Of a DNA stretch of 22,792 nucleotides, positions 1-8,157 are shown in pieces. Origin of the DNA: Cylindrotheca closterium (Eukaryota > Bacillariophyta > Bacillariophyceae > Bacillariales > Bacillariaceae); the NCBI GenBank assembly GCA_933822405.4, contig CAKOGP040001424.1:4995-27786 (forward strand). Reading direction: 5' to 3'. Position 1 is the stretch's first letter; every line of letters begins with the position of its first letter. The notes below the pieces were generated by a model, which saw only the letters and a program-made list of their open reading frames with translations, searched no databases and was not told the DNA's origin. A program made the position numbers and the translations under genes.

Positions 1-1414
1 AAGAAGGGTGAGAAAAGAGGAGGAACTGATCGCAATGGTCAGAGGGAGGCAGCCCAGGCTGACACTCCAACGGTTCCACCGCAAGTCGGATTCAACTTAC
101 CTATTGAAGAAACAAGGAACCGGTCGATCCAAGATTCAGAGGGAGCTCCTCAACAATCTGAACTTCCGGATCACCCGTCCCCAGGGACACTCGAGCAAGA
201 GCAGGCTCCGACAGGAGATGGCCAACCAGCTCCAGCTCCTGCCCCAGTGGCAGCACCACCGTCACCAAGAGTGACACCTGCCGGAGATCGTCACCAATCA
301 GTCAGAAGATCAACAAGGCAAAGACAACAACCAGAGCGACTCATCGAAGTCATGACCGCTGAGCTCGCCGATCTGGACGTACCTTTTGAACTCTTTGCGA
401 TGGAAGCAATGTTTCCAAATCCAGTGGAACCTGATGATATCCTTGCAATAAAGGCATCAACTGATCCAGACACAATGTATCTGCACCAGGCAATGAAGCA
501 ACCTGATTGGAAGGAGTTTCAAAAGGCAATGATGAAGGAAATGAGCGATCAGATAGACCAAAAGGTCATCGAACTCATCCCAAAGAAGGACTTACCAAAA
601 GGAGCGACCTTGCTACCTGCGGTATGGCAGATGAAGCGCAAGCGCGATATCAAAACTGGAAAAGTAAAGAAATGGAAAGCTCGGTTAAATATTGATGGAT
701 CCCGAATGGTAAAGCATCGCGATTACGATCTTACCTATGCTCCTGTAGCAAGCTGGGGAATCATCAAACTCCTCTTGGCACTCGCTCTCACACTTGGATG
801 GCACACAGTACAGCTCGATTATGTACTGGCATTCACCCAAGCACCAGTTGAGAGGGAGCTGTACATGCAGATTCCAAAAGGGATAGACCTCGATGGAGCA
901 AACCCGGCTGATTATTGTTTCAAGGTGAGACGCAACACATACGGCCAAAAGCAAGCCGGACGTGTTTGGAACCAGTTCCTGGTCAAGAAGCTGAGAGAAT
1001 GCGGCTTTGCCCAATCCAAGGTGGATGACTGCGTCTTCTTCAAGGGCAAAATGATCTATGTCTTGTACACAGATGACTCGATCATTGCAGGACCCGACAA
1101 GAAAGAAATCGACGAAGCAATATCTTTGATGAAAGAAAAATTAGACTTGACTGTTGAAGGGGATCTAAAGGACTTTCTCGGAGTAAACATCGAGAAGAAA
1201 GATGGCGGATTTTGGCTCACGCAGCCTCACCTCATCAATCAGATCCTAGAGACCTTGCGACTCAAGCAAAAAGGCAAACCAATCAACAATTCGAACTCTC
1301 GAGACACTCCAATGATCCACTCCAGAATCCTTCAAAAGGAAGCAGACTCCCCGGAATTTGACAATCAATTCAATTATCGATCACTCATTGGGAAAATAGC
1401 CTACCTGGAGAAAG
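1..1414 (+). pseudogene. pol: Outer copia pol, 5' fragment: integrase-RT linker and reverse transcriptase
   Basis: Frame 1 is open from base 1 with no stop before the nested insertion. Bases 1-330 encode a low-complexity Pro/Gln/Glu-rich linker typical of the region between copia integrase and RT. RT starts near 'DWKEFQKAMMKEM' (about 508-549) and continues through 'VWQMKRKRD' and 'WKARLNIDG'. The first catalytic Asp lies in 'QLDYVLAFTQAP' (codon at 817), then comes 'YGQKQAGRVWNQ', and the catalytic pair is in 'YVLYTDDSII' (YTDD at 1066-1077). The thumb follows, with 'DFLGVNIEKKDGGFWLTQP'. Reading is native until about 1414 ('AYLEKG'); the apparent continuation to 1455 runs into the inner element's LTR and is artificial. 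RT here would copy element RNA inside virus-like particles. The gene is inactivated by the insertion rather than by point decay. Confidence 0.93.
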
Positions 1415-1764
1415 GGCAACGCCAGAAATGCCGATCGACAGCACCTATGAAGTGACTGTCCCGTCTAACTAATAGAACAGATAGATCCGCACCGCAGGTG
1501 TGCTGTAAATCACTTTAGTCTTTTAGAATTTTCAGAAAACAATGAGGATTGCAAAACTCTTTGCAATTGCACTGTATTCTGAAAATTCGCTTTCTACTTG
1601 TTCTAAAGATTCTTGTTGTCGTAAGCTAATATGTCCACGATTACCAGTCATACTCCGACCAATACATTCCAATCATTATGCCGTGGGACATGCAATTGTA
1701 ATAAACGTGATTGGCGTTTGTGACTGGTGAGTCACTAATGGCGAATCAGCTTTGCTCCAACGCA
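1415..1764 (-). repeat. 3' LTR of inner copia
   Basis: Matches 6982-7329 over 348 bp with five substitutions and no indels. The inner edge reaches 1764 if the LTR ends in CA on the plus strand. It contains an 11-bp inverted repeat (gaattttcaga at 1526-1536, tctgaaaattc at 1578-1588) around a loop with its own short repeats, a candidate RNA hairpin near the transcript end. Pol stops at 1783, only 19 bp from this LTR, as usual for copia elements. A small plus-strand ORF inside the LTR is not considered a gene. Confidence 0.95.
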
Positions 1765-1782
1765 CTACTGTGTCCAAGCGCA

Positions 1783-4700
1783 CTAGGAGTATTGGTCGGA
1801 AGGGTTCATAATGAGGTTTCTGAATGTGCGGAACAGTGTTCCCTGCGTAGGCTTGGTGAAGAAGTCTCCCAGCATTTTGGCTGTCGGGCAGTGAAGTACT
1901 CTCATGAATCCACTCTTGATCTTGTCGGTAATAGAAAAGTATCGCACGTCGAGGGCTCTTGTCTTCCTGCCGCAAGATGATCTTCCATTCTTCTCGAGCA
2001 GCATGGCGCTCTGATTGTCCTGGTGGATGATGTTGTCGACCACTTCGTATCCTTGTGAAATGATGAAGTATCTGGACCACATGATCATGGGTAGTGCGTC
2101 GTGTACTCCAACCAATTCTGCTACAGTCGAACTGTCAGTATTGATCTTTTGTTTGGTTGAGATAGCGATGATGGCGCCCTTACCCATGGTCAATACAGCG
2201 CCAGTGTGGCTCTTCATGTCCTTGTGAACTGCGAAGGACACGTCCACCCACCATTGCATGACAAACTTGTCGTCCAACTCAATTGTCAGGGGCATGTACC
2301 TGGTAGCTCTCAAATATTTGATGGATCTGCCCAATTTTGCGTAATCGTCTTCGTCTGGCTTGGAGACTCTGGTTGTCAAAAATGCAACTGCAGTCATTAA
2401 GTCCCCCCTAACTCTCTTGCACAGGTATAAAAGTTTTGCCGTGATGTGGTGGAATAGTTTGGCCCTCTTGCTGTCCAAAAATACCGGCTCATCCTTGACT
2501 TGGAACAGATGATTGGCTGCCGGTGATGTAGCCAGTCCTTTCATATCCTCTGGTGCTTCTTCGAGTAATCTGTCGACATAATCATCCATGGAAAACTTTA
2601 CCTTTCCTTTTTCGCTGAAATCGATCGTGACCCCAAGGTATTCATGCACGTCACCTCTTTGGATTGTGAGGGGTGCCTCCTTTCCGTACCTTTCACTCAG
2701 TCTAGATGCAATATCCTCAAGGACTTCTTGCTCCATGTGAGAAACCTTCAAGTCATCAACATGCCAGATGATGGTGCATTGCTTTCCATTGATCATCTTG
2801 TTGACAACGCAGCTGTCATACGGGTTGGTCTCGTACCCCAATTCGTCCACCAGGAACCCAGAAAGGTTCTTCCACCAGCACAGCGCTCCTTGCAAGGTCA
2901 TGTAGAGGTTCTTGTTCAGCTGTGCATATATGACCGGCTTCTTTCCTTCATATGCAACGTATTTGGTGTACAGGGCTGGGTCAACTTTTGTTAGTAGTTC
3001 GGCTATCTCCCCTTCGAACTTGACGTGGATAATCTCGTCTGTATCAGCCTGCATGAATGCTCCAGGAGTGTCAATTGTCATGACCTTGCGGCCTTCTTTG
3101 GCATCAATTGCGCAGGTGATCACAAAGGACTCGGTGCGTACTGTCGGTGCGGATGTCTCTTCCCTTGTTTTGTAGAGACGTTGGCGGCGCCCGTCGGCGC
3201 ATCCGCGGGCCTTGACCTTTCCACATCTCTTTTCCTTCAGGAACATTAGGTATCTCAAGGCGTTCCTCCTTTGTTCTGGTGTCAGTTGGCTCCTGTACTT
3301 GGGCGATAACACATTCCTGTAGTGTATCTGATGCATTTCCGCTACAATGGCCTCTGCTCCTGATTCTCCAAACACTTTCAATCCTTTCTTTGCTGACATT
3401 TGCTCCGTAAGAAAAGCCACTTCATGATGGAACAAGGTTACCATCTCTGTGTATTCCGGTATAGGTTCATCCCTGTGTGGGACCTGAATGAGGACCTGGT
3501 GATCTCCATGAGTTGTTGGGTATTTTCTGGGACGAAGGTTTCTTCCATGTTGTCTTTCACCATACGCTCTATCCATGTCATCATTGATTTGTTGTCGGTT
3601 CTGATTTTGGGTCAAGTTCTGAAGTTCTTGTACTTCCTGTTGCACCTCTTGTTGGATCTCTTCGATCAATTCATTCAGTTGTGTATCCGCGACAGCTTGC
3701 TCTCGGGCGTCATCATCTTCCGGACTGTAGTCACTGTCATCACTGGTTGTGGAACTGTCATCTTGGTGGTCCATTTGTGTACTTATGCTGCCCACTCCTG
3801 TATTTCTGGCGTCCACTCCTGTGTTTCTGGCATTCACTCCTGTGTCTTCATCAGGGAACTGTGGTTGGTGTTGTTGCAGCTGATGTTCATTCACTCCTGC
3901 GGGCAGGACCCCGGCGTTGTCGGGAGGCTGGTCGTTGTCTGGATCATCACTGTGAGTACTATCAGTTTCATCAGCGTCATCTACGGAATTGGTGTTGTCG
4001 TAGGCGCTGGCATCATCGTCCACAGGTGTTTGTGGAGGTGGCATGGTGACATCGCTAGCATCACTGTCATAGCTAATGTCATCGTCATCTGTGTGAGTGT
4101 GGGTGGCGGACGCATTGGAAGAGCTGTACAAGGAGTCGTGGTCGTCGTCCACGTCGTCATCGTCGTCGATAAGCTCCATTCCGTGCCGGTCTGCAAATGT
4201 CAGTGTAGTGGGCATGCCCTGTTGTAGCCCACGGTTGCTGACGGCCTCGATGACATCAGTAGGCATGGGTAGTGGTGTCCAGTGTTGCCTTGTGATGCGC
4301 TTGCCGGTTGCAACGCTCATGAAATAGTGTGAGCCTTGTGCTGCACCGGTGGGCCCAAGGCATATGGCGCCCAGCGTGCGTGCACGCATATCATTGGAAT
4401 GTTCCTCATGAGTTTGGACGTATGCGCCAAATTCGGTGCGGACGTGGAGTTTCATGTTTACATTTCTTCCGGTTACAATATATTTAGGCGAAAGCGTGTC
4501 AGAAACCCCATCCAATGCTGGGAAAGCGTTGAGCCAGAACACTGCATTTCGAATCATGTGTTCTAGCATCAGTTTGGGAATTCGTCGAAATGGCAGCATG
4601 TTATACGTGCTGCGCACCCTGTCCTTGATAGTGCGGATAAAGCGCTCCACTTCCGGCACGTGCTCATCTGCACCACAGCAGTCGACCTGGATATTGGGGA

Positions 4701-5736
4701 ATTGTTGTTTTAAAGGCTCAAACTCTGGGTCCCCAAGAATGCATTTGACCTTGAAGTTGCGTCGGGAGTAGAGTTCGAATACTTTGCGCATGCTGTCGGT
4801 GATGGTCTTGATGCGTCTGTTGGTGAGGCGCTCCACACTACCAAACTTCAGGTGTCTGGAAATGCTGACCAGGAACGGGACTTTGTTTACAAATAATATG
4901 TCAATTGCCAATGTGACATCTGAATAGAGTTGCTGGATATGGCCTGGAATCGGTCCCACCTCGGTCCTCACGTGGCTGTCGTTGCGGGAAGTGGTTTTTC
5001 TCTTTAGCAACCCGAGATTAGGTCCATAAATGTTGTGGGCCACTCTGATGTCTTCTGCTGTCACAGGACAGTCACGGAGCAGATTTTTGTTCACGATATC
5101 GGTGAATCGTCGATCTCCTGGTCGGCCGATGATGTTTTGAATGTGTCTAGCCTGCGCCGCTCGCATTACAGCCGCTTTGGTGTGCTTGGCTTTTTGCCCT
5201 TTCACGGTTTCCAGAAACGTCCATGACGTCTTGCGATAGTCATCGAGGTTGATGTGATACAATCCCTTGTCGGTTGGGAGGAATTCGACTTTCTTGGTGC
5301 CGCCAAAGTCCACCACAAATCGGTCCGCTCCCCTGTTGTCATACACAACGTGGTAGTGCTTGTTGACATCATGGAATGATAGGATGTTGGCGATCCCATC
5401 GGGGTTGAACCATACCGGGTCCGGATAATCCCCAAAATATCCCTTCATGTCCAATTGTACCACTCCTGCATTGCATCGTACATTCAGTTTATGTTTGACC
5501 TTGTGAATGTTTTGTAGTAGTGATCGATTGCAAAAAATGTTTGCTGTAGACCCAGTGTCCAGAACGATCCATGTTACCGGTAGGCCGGATTGGGGGTGGC
5601 GCTTCAGAATGAGTTTCACGTACGACTTGTTGTTGGAATGAAGGAAGAGGTGTTCAGTGGTGGAAACGTCTTCATCGACTGCTATGGAGTCAGTATTGAC
5701 TGGGTTGATTGAATCGCTAGGTTCCTCAGTGGCCAA
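1783..5736 (-). CDS. pol: Inner copia Pol polyprotein: protease, integrase, RT, RNase H
   Basis: An uninterrupted 1317-codon polyprotein. Aspartic protease: 'VLDTGSTANIF' (D60-T-G-S). A GAG-pre-integrase segment ('QNIIGRPGDRR') lacks a recognisable HHCC zinc finger. The integrase triad is probably D279 ('LAIDILFVNK'), D336 ('ILGDPEFE') and E362 or E364 in 'EHVPEVERFIRTIK'. A long acidic Asp/Ser/Gln-rich linker (about residues 510-700) carries a short tandem repeat (NTGVNAR/NTGVDAR). RT: 'MTIDTPGAFMQAD' and the catalytic box 'WHVDDLKVSH' (HVDD 992-995, about 2752-2763). RNase H acids: D1165 ('WWVDVSFAV'), E1207 ('TVAELVG') and D1240 ('HQDNQSAM'). The domain order and motifs are those of diatom copia elements. 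The first codon listed is TTG, not a real start. The frame is -1 relative to gag and opens only about seven codons upstream, so Pol is presumably made by frameshifting or is separated from gag by an indel. Confidence 0.95.
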   Translation of the reverse strand: MATEEPSDSINPVNTDSIAVDEDVSTTEHLFLHSNNKSYVKLILKRHPQSGLPVTWIVLDTGSTANIFCNRSLLQNIHKVKHKLNVRCNAGVVQLDMKGYFGDYPDPVWFNPDGIANILSFHDVNKHYHVVYDNRGADRFVVDFGGTKKVEFLPTDKGLYHINLDDYRKTSWTFLETVKGQKAKHTKAAVMRAAQARHIQNIIGRPGDRRFTDIVNKNLLRDCPVTAEDIRVAHNIYGPNLGLLKRKTTSRNDSHVRTEVGPIPGHIQQLYSDVTLAIDILFVNKVPFLVSISRHLKFGSVERLTNRRIKTITDSMRKVFELYSRRNFKVKCILGDPEFEPLKQQFPNIQVDCCGADEHVPEVERFIRTIKDRVRSTYNMLPFRRIPKLMLEHMIRNAVFWLNAFPALDGVSDTLSPKYIVTGRNVNMKLHVRTEFGAYVQTHEEHSNDMRARTLGAICLGPTGAAQGSHYFMSVATGKRITRQHWTPLPMPTDVIEAVSNRGLQQGMPTTLTFADRHGMELIDDDDDVDDDHDSLYSSSNASATHTHTDDDDISYDSDASDVTMPPPQTPVDDDASAYDNTNSVDDADETDSTHSDDPDNDQPPDNAGVLPAGVNEHQLQQHQPQFPDEDTGVNARNTGVDARNTGVGSISTQMDHQDDSSTTSDDSDYSPEDDDAREQAVADTQLNELIEEIQQEVQQEVQELQNLTQNQNRQQINDDMDRAYGERQHGRNLRPRKYPTTHGDHQVLIQVPHRDEPIPEYTEMVTLFHHEVAFLTEQMSAKKGLKVFGESGAEAIVAEMHQIHYRNVLSPKYRSQLTPEQRRNALRYLMFLKEKRCGKVKARGCADGRRQRLYKTREETSAPTVRTESFVITCAIDAKEGRKVMTIDTPGAFMQADTDEIIHVKFEGEIAELLTKVDPALYTKYVAYEGKKPVIYAQLNKNLYMTLQGALCWWKNLSGFLVDELGYETNPYDSCVVNKMINGKQCTIIWHVDDLKVSHMEQEVLEDIASRLSERYGKEAPLTIQRGDVHEYLGVTIDFSEKGKVKFSMDDYVDRLLEEAPEDMKGLATSPAANHLFQVKDEPVFLDSKRAKLFHHITAKLLYLCKRVRGDLMTAVAFLTTRVSKPDEDDYAKLGRSIKYLRATRYMPLTIELDDKFVMQWWVDVSFAVHKDMKSHTGAVLTMGKGAIIAISTKQKINTDSSTVAELVGVHDALPMIMWSRYFIISQGYEVVDNIIHQDNQSAMLLEKNGRSSCGRKTRALDVRYFSITDKIKSGFMRVLHCPTAKMLGDFFTKPTQGTLFRTFRNLIMNPSDQYS

Positions 5737-5747
5737 ATACTCATCAA

Positions 5748-6986
5748 CTATTCGTTATTGTTATTGTTGGACGTGTCAGTGATGTGAGTTTCGTGTTGTT
5801 CGTGGTTTCTATTCGGACGTCGCTCAAAATCTCGCCCGCGACCAACGCGCCCGCTGCTTCCGCGCCCACCGTTCCGACCGCCGCCGCTTCTTCCGTTGGG
5901 ACCGCCGCCGCGACCGCCCGACCCGCTCTCAGTGGATGGTTGGCCGTCGGCAAGGAATGACGTACCGATTTCCGAGCTGCGGATGCTTGAATGATACGAG
6001 GTAATACGTGGCCTGCTGTTGTTGAGCAATTCGATAGCTCCTGACATGGTGGTGGGAAACGTGTCGCTTCCGCTGAACAGTCTTGCATTGTTGGCCTGGG
6101 CAATAAGGCTCCCGTACCGCTTTCTGTCGGCTCCGAGGAGAAAAGCCATTGCCATCTCCTTCTCCACAATCTTCTCTTCTACCGCTCTCAGTTCAGCCAG
6201 TGTTGGGTCCGATTTGCCGATCTCTTGGATGAGCCTGGATAGGGAGGCTCCCATGGGGCAGTCGCAGAATCTGGCGGTATTGGAAAGCTGCATGAAGACT
6301 TGGAGGTATTCTGCATTGGTCTGGTTTTCCTTCTGCTTGCAGGTGTAAGCCTTCCTTTGAGCTTCGACACTCATCATGGTTGGATCAACATTGGTAGATC
6401 CGCCTGTGGCCGCCACAATCTGGAAGACCTTGAGCTTGTCCATTGAGCTGTTGTTTGCGATGACCGTGCTCCACTTGGGATGGCTCTCAGCAGCGCTCAG
6501 GAATGCTGCGGAGCAGTGGCGTTTCAACATTGCGCAAAGAGCTGCTTCATTTGCCTTGCGCACAGACTTCTCCGCCTCATACTTTTTGTCCTTCTTTAGG
6601 TAATCATGTTCTTCCTGTTTGTTGTCCCAATCCGGAAGGTTTGGTGCAACCAAAGGAGGCAGAGAGAATGGGTCTTTGGCGGTTGAAGTTGATTCCCCCA
6701 CCATCAGGTAATCGGAAGCATCCTTTCGGTTTGACACGAAGTAAGCAATGTGGGCCTTCACGACTTGGAGGAATGGGGGTACTCTTGGATCCACGTTCGG
6801 GAGCTCATAGTAATATCCCTTTAGCTCTGGTTGCAGCTCCAAACTTGGTGTTGTTCTTTTGTTTGCCTCGCCGATTCCTGCTCCTTGGTCGGATTGGGTC
6901 GGACCCGCTGTGGGCGGGGTCTGGAGGCGACTCGCCTTGGCCGTCGCTTTCAGTTGGCATTTTGTTTTCTGAAAACGTTGAGGCAA
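5748..6986 (-). CDS. gag: Inner copia Gag (nucleocapsid-like) protein
   Basis: Structural protein of the retrotransposon particle. The 412 codons contain a helical, charged central part without enzymatic motifs and a C-terminal Gly/Arg-rich tail ('GGRGGGPNGRSGGGRNGGRG') followed by an Asn run. The RGG-like tail probably binds RNA, and no CCHC zinc knuckle is present. The start is uncertain: the first codon given (6986) is TTG at the LTR edge, and the open frame has no ATG between the LTR stop and this point. The first ATG of the leader (6960) is in another frame and runs about 50 codons. Either the real start is a downstream ATG, or a small indel near 6850 displaced the frame. Gag ends with TAG at 5748-5750, just before pol and in a different frame. 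Confidence 0.85.
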   Translation of the reverse strand: MPQRFQKTKCQLKATAKASRLQTPPTAGPTQSDQGAGIGEANKRTTPSLELQPELKGYYYELPNVDPRVPPFLQVVKAHIAYFVSNRKDASDYLMVGESTSTAKDPFSLPPLVAPNLPDWDNKQEEHDYLKKDKKYEAEKSVRKANEAALCAMLKRHCSAAFLSAAESHPKWSTVIANNSSMDKLKVFQIVAATGGSTNVDPTMMSVEAQRKAYTCKQKENQTNAEYLQVFMQLSNTARFCDCPMGASLSRLIQEIGKSDPTLAELRAVEEKIVEKEMAMAFLLGADRKRYGSLIAQANNARLFSGSDTFPTTMSGAIELLNNSRPRITSYHSSIRSSEIGTSFLADGQPSTESGSGGRGGGPNGRSGGGRNGGRGSSGRVGRGRDFERRPNRNHEQHETHITDTSNNNNNE

Positions 6987-7329
6987 CGCCAGAAATGCCG
7001 ATCGACAGCACCTATGAAGTGACTGTCCCGTCTAACTAATAGAACAGATAGATCCGCACTGCAGGTGTGCTGTAAATCACTTTAGTCTTTTAGAATTTTC
7101 AGAAAACAATGAGGATTGCAAAACTCTTTGCAATTGCACTGTATTCTGAAAATTCGCTTTCTACTTGTTCTAAAGATTCTCGTTGTCGTAAGCTAATACG
7201 TCCACGAGTACCAGTCATACTCCAACCAATACATTCCAATCATTATGCCGTGGGACATGCAATTGTAATAAACGTGATTGGCGTTTGTGACTGGTGAGTC
7301 ACTAATGGCGAATCAGCTTTGCTCCAACG
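6979..7329 (-). repeat. 5' LTR of inner copia
   Basis: Direct copy of 1415-1762 at an offset of 5567 bp. The inner edge starts TGAGG at 6979, three bases beyond the match with the other LTR. The outer edge ends ...CCAACG at 7329, where the other LTR has CCAACGCA, so two terminal bases are missing. It should carry the promoter for the minus-strand gag-pol transcript, but I cannot place a TATA box or start site with confidence. The 11-bp inverted repeat seen in the other LTR is also present here. Confidence 0.95.
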
Positions 7330-7330
7330 G

Positions 7331-7831
7331 TATGTTGATGCAGATTTTTGTGGGAACTGGAACGAACGCTATGGACATGATCCAGACACGGCACGCTCGC
7401 GTCATGGCTACGTCATTGCGTACGCCGGTGTTCCAATAATTCACAAAAGTCAATTACAAACCGAAATTGCTTTGAGCTCTACCGAAAGCGAATACACTGG
7501 TCTCAGTTATGCATTGCGTGAAGCGATTCCCCTCATGAACCTACTCAAGGAAATGAAACGGCATGGAATCCCTGTCCTAGATCATCGCCCAAAAGTCCAT
7601 TGCAGAGTCTTTGAAGACAATACTGGAGCATTGGAAATGGCAAAAGTCCACAAGTGGAGACCCAGGACAAAACACCTCTGCACAAAACTGCACCACTTTA
7701 GGTCATATGTAACAAGGAAGGAGATTACCATTCATCCTATTGATACTGAGGATCAACCAGCTGATATACTGACAAAACCGCTGGCTGTCGAACTCTTTAT
7801 CAAACATAGGAAATGGTTAATTGGCTGGTAA
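7331..7831 (+). pseudogene. pol: Outer copia pol, 3' fragment: RNase H
   Basis: Continuation of the outer element's Pol after the nested insertion. It opens at 'YVDADFCGNWNE', the first RNase H motif with its catalytic Asp. It continues with 'SRHGYVIAYAGVPIIHKSQL', 'ALSSTESEYTGL' (catalytic Glu), 'RVFEDNTGALEMAK' (Asp) and the usual C-terminal 'PADILTKPL' motif of copia RNase H, stopping at 7829-7831. No ATG belongs to this piece; a few LTR-encoded codons precede it in frame. Compared with a normal copia Pol, the segment between 'YLEKG' (left half) and 'YVDAD' is missing. That segment usually holds a 'RPDI' motif and the connection subdomain, some 70-80 residues (estimated from family memory, not measured). 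Confidence 0.93.
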
Positions 7832-7868
7832 GCATCTCCCGCTACCTGCATAGCTCGGCGAGAGGGAG

Positions 7869-8157
7869 TGTTGGAATATTGAGCTCTCAGTAGACGTACT
7901 GACGCACAGACGCCTTCACTACTCCGCTAGCTGGGACTCCAGTCACGACTGGAGATCAATGCTCTAGCTCTCTTCGAATTTCACTAGCTTTCTTAGAAAT
8001 TCGATGCAGCAACTCTTTCCAAGTATTATCAAGTAGTGATAACCTCACAATTTATTAATTCGATTATTTATCAACCAACTTCGTATAAACTACCTTTATT
8101 GACTCAAAGCCCAATCCCGAGGCCTTGCTCCTGTGGAGCCGTCTCAGGATTTTAACA
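7869..8157 (+). repeat. 3' LTR of outer copia
   Basis: Begins TGTTGGAATATT directly after the purine-rich tract 'ggcgagagggag' and 38 bp after the pol stop. It ends ATTTTAACA at 8157, giving imperfect inverted termini typical of copia LTRs (TGTTGGAAT / ATTTTAACA). The next bases, gcacc (8158-8162), should be one copy of the 5-bp target duplication; its partner lies left of the window, so this cannot be verified here. The right boundary is supported by the change from LTR sequence to a long open frame at 8158. Confidence 0.85.

Larger units (their letters stand above)
1415..7329 (-). mobile_element. Inner, nested Ty1/copia (CoDi-like) retrotransposon, near intact
   Basis: A 5.9-kb element lies antisense inside the outer copia pol. 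It has near-identical LTRs (1415-1764 and 6979-7329), a 412-codon gag ORF and a 1317-codon pol ORF in the order PR-IN-RT-RNase H, which defines Ty1/copia. Comparing the inner edges of the two LTRs suggests the full LTR runs TGAGGCAACG...GCTCCAACGCA on the plus strand, i.e. TG...CA ends and 353 bp. The outer left end lacks TGA and the outer right end lacks CA. The flanks (gaaag on the left, gtatg on the right) show no target-site duplication. I see no convincing tRNA-iMet primer site after the 5' LTR and only a weak purine tract before the 3' LTR. Confidence 0.95.
1..8157 (+). mobile_element. Outer Ty1/copia LTR retrotransposon, 3' part, split by a nested element
   Basis: The coding strand is open from base 1, so the 5' LTR, gag, protease and integrase core lie left of the window. 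What remains is the integrase-RT linker and most of RT (1-1414), then after the nested insertion the RNase H domain (7331-7831), a purine-rich tract (about 7853-7868) and a 3' LTR (7869-8157). The two pol halves belong together: they read on the same strand, the left stops in the 'YRSLIG...YLEKG' region after the RT thumb, and the right resumes at 'YVDADFCGNW', the start of RNase H. Both halves are free of stops, so the element was probably coding-competent when it was hit. It inserted into an unrelated gene whose 3' end follows at 8158. Confidence 0.93.

Noticed and set aside
1542..1730. Small plus-strand ORF repeated at 7109-7297
   Set aside because: It lies entirely inside the inner copia LTRs and is duplicated only because the LTRs are.
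3400..4227. Plus-strand ORF of 275 codons
   Set aside because: It is antisense to the acidic linker of the inner copia pol; the Asp/Ser codon bias on the minus strand removes stops on the other strand. The translated Val/Ile/Cys-rich product looks artificial.
1415..7334. CAACG as a 5-bp target-site duplication of the inner copia
   Set aside because: CAACG occurs near both ends of each LTR, including the internal edges, so it is part of the LTR sequence and not flanking DNA.
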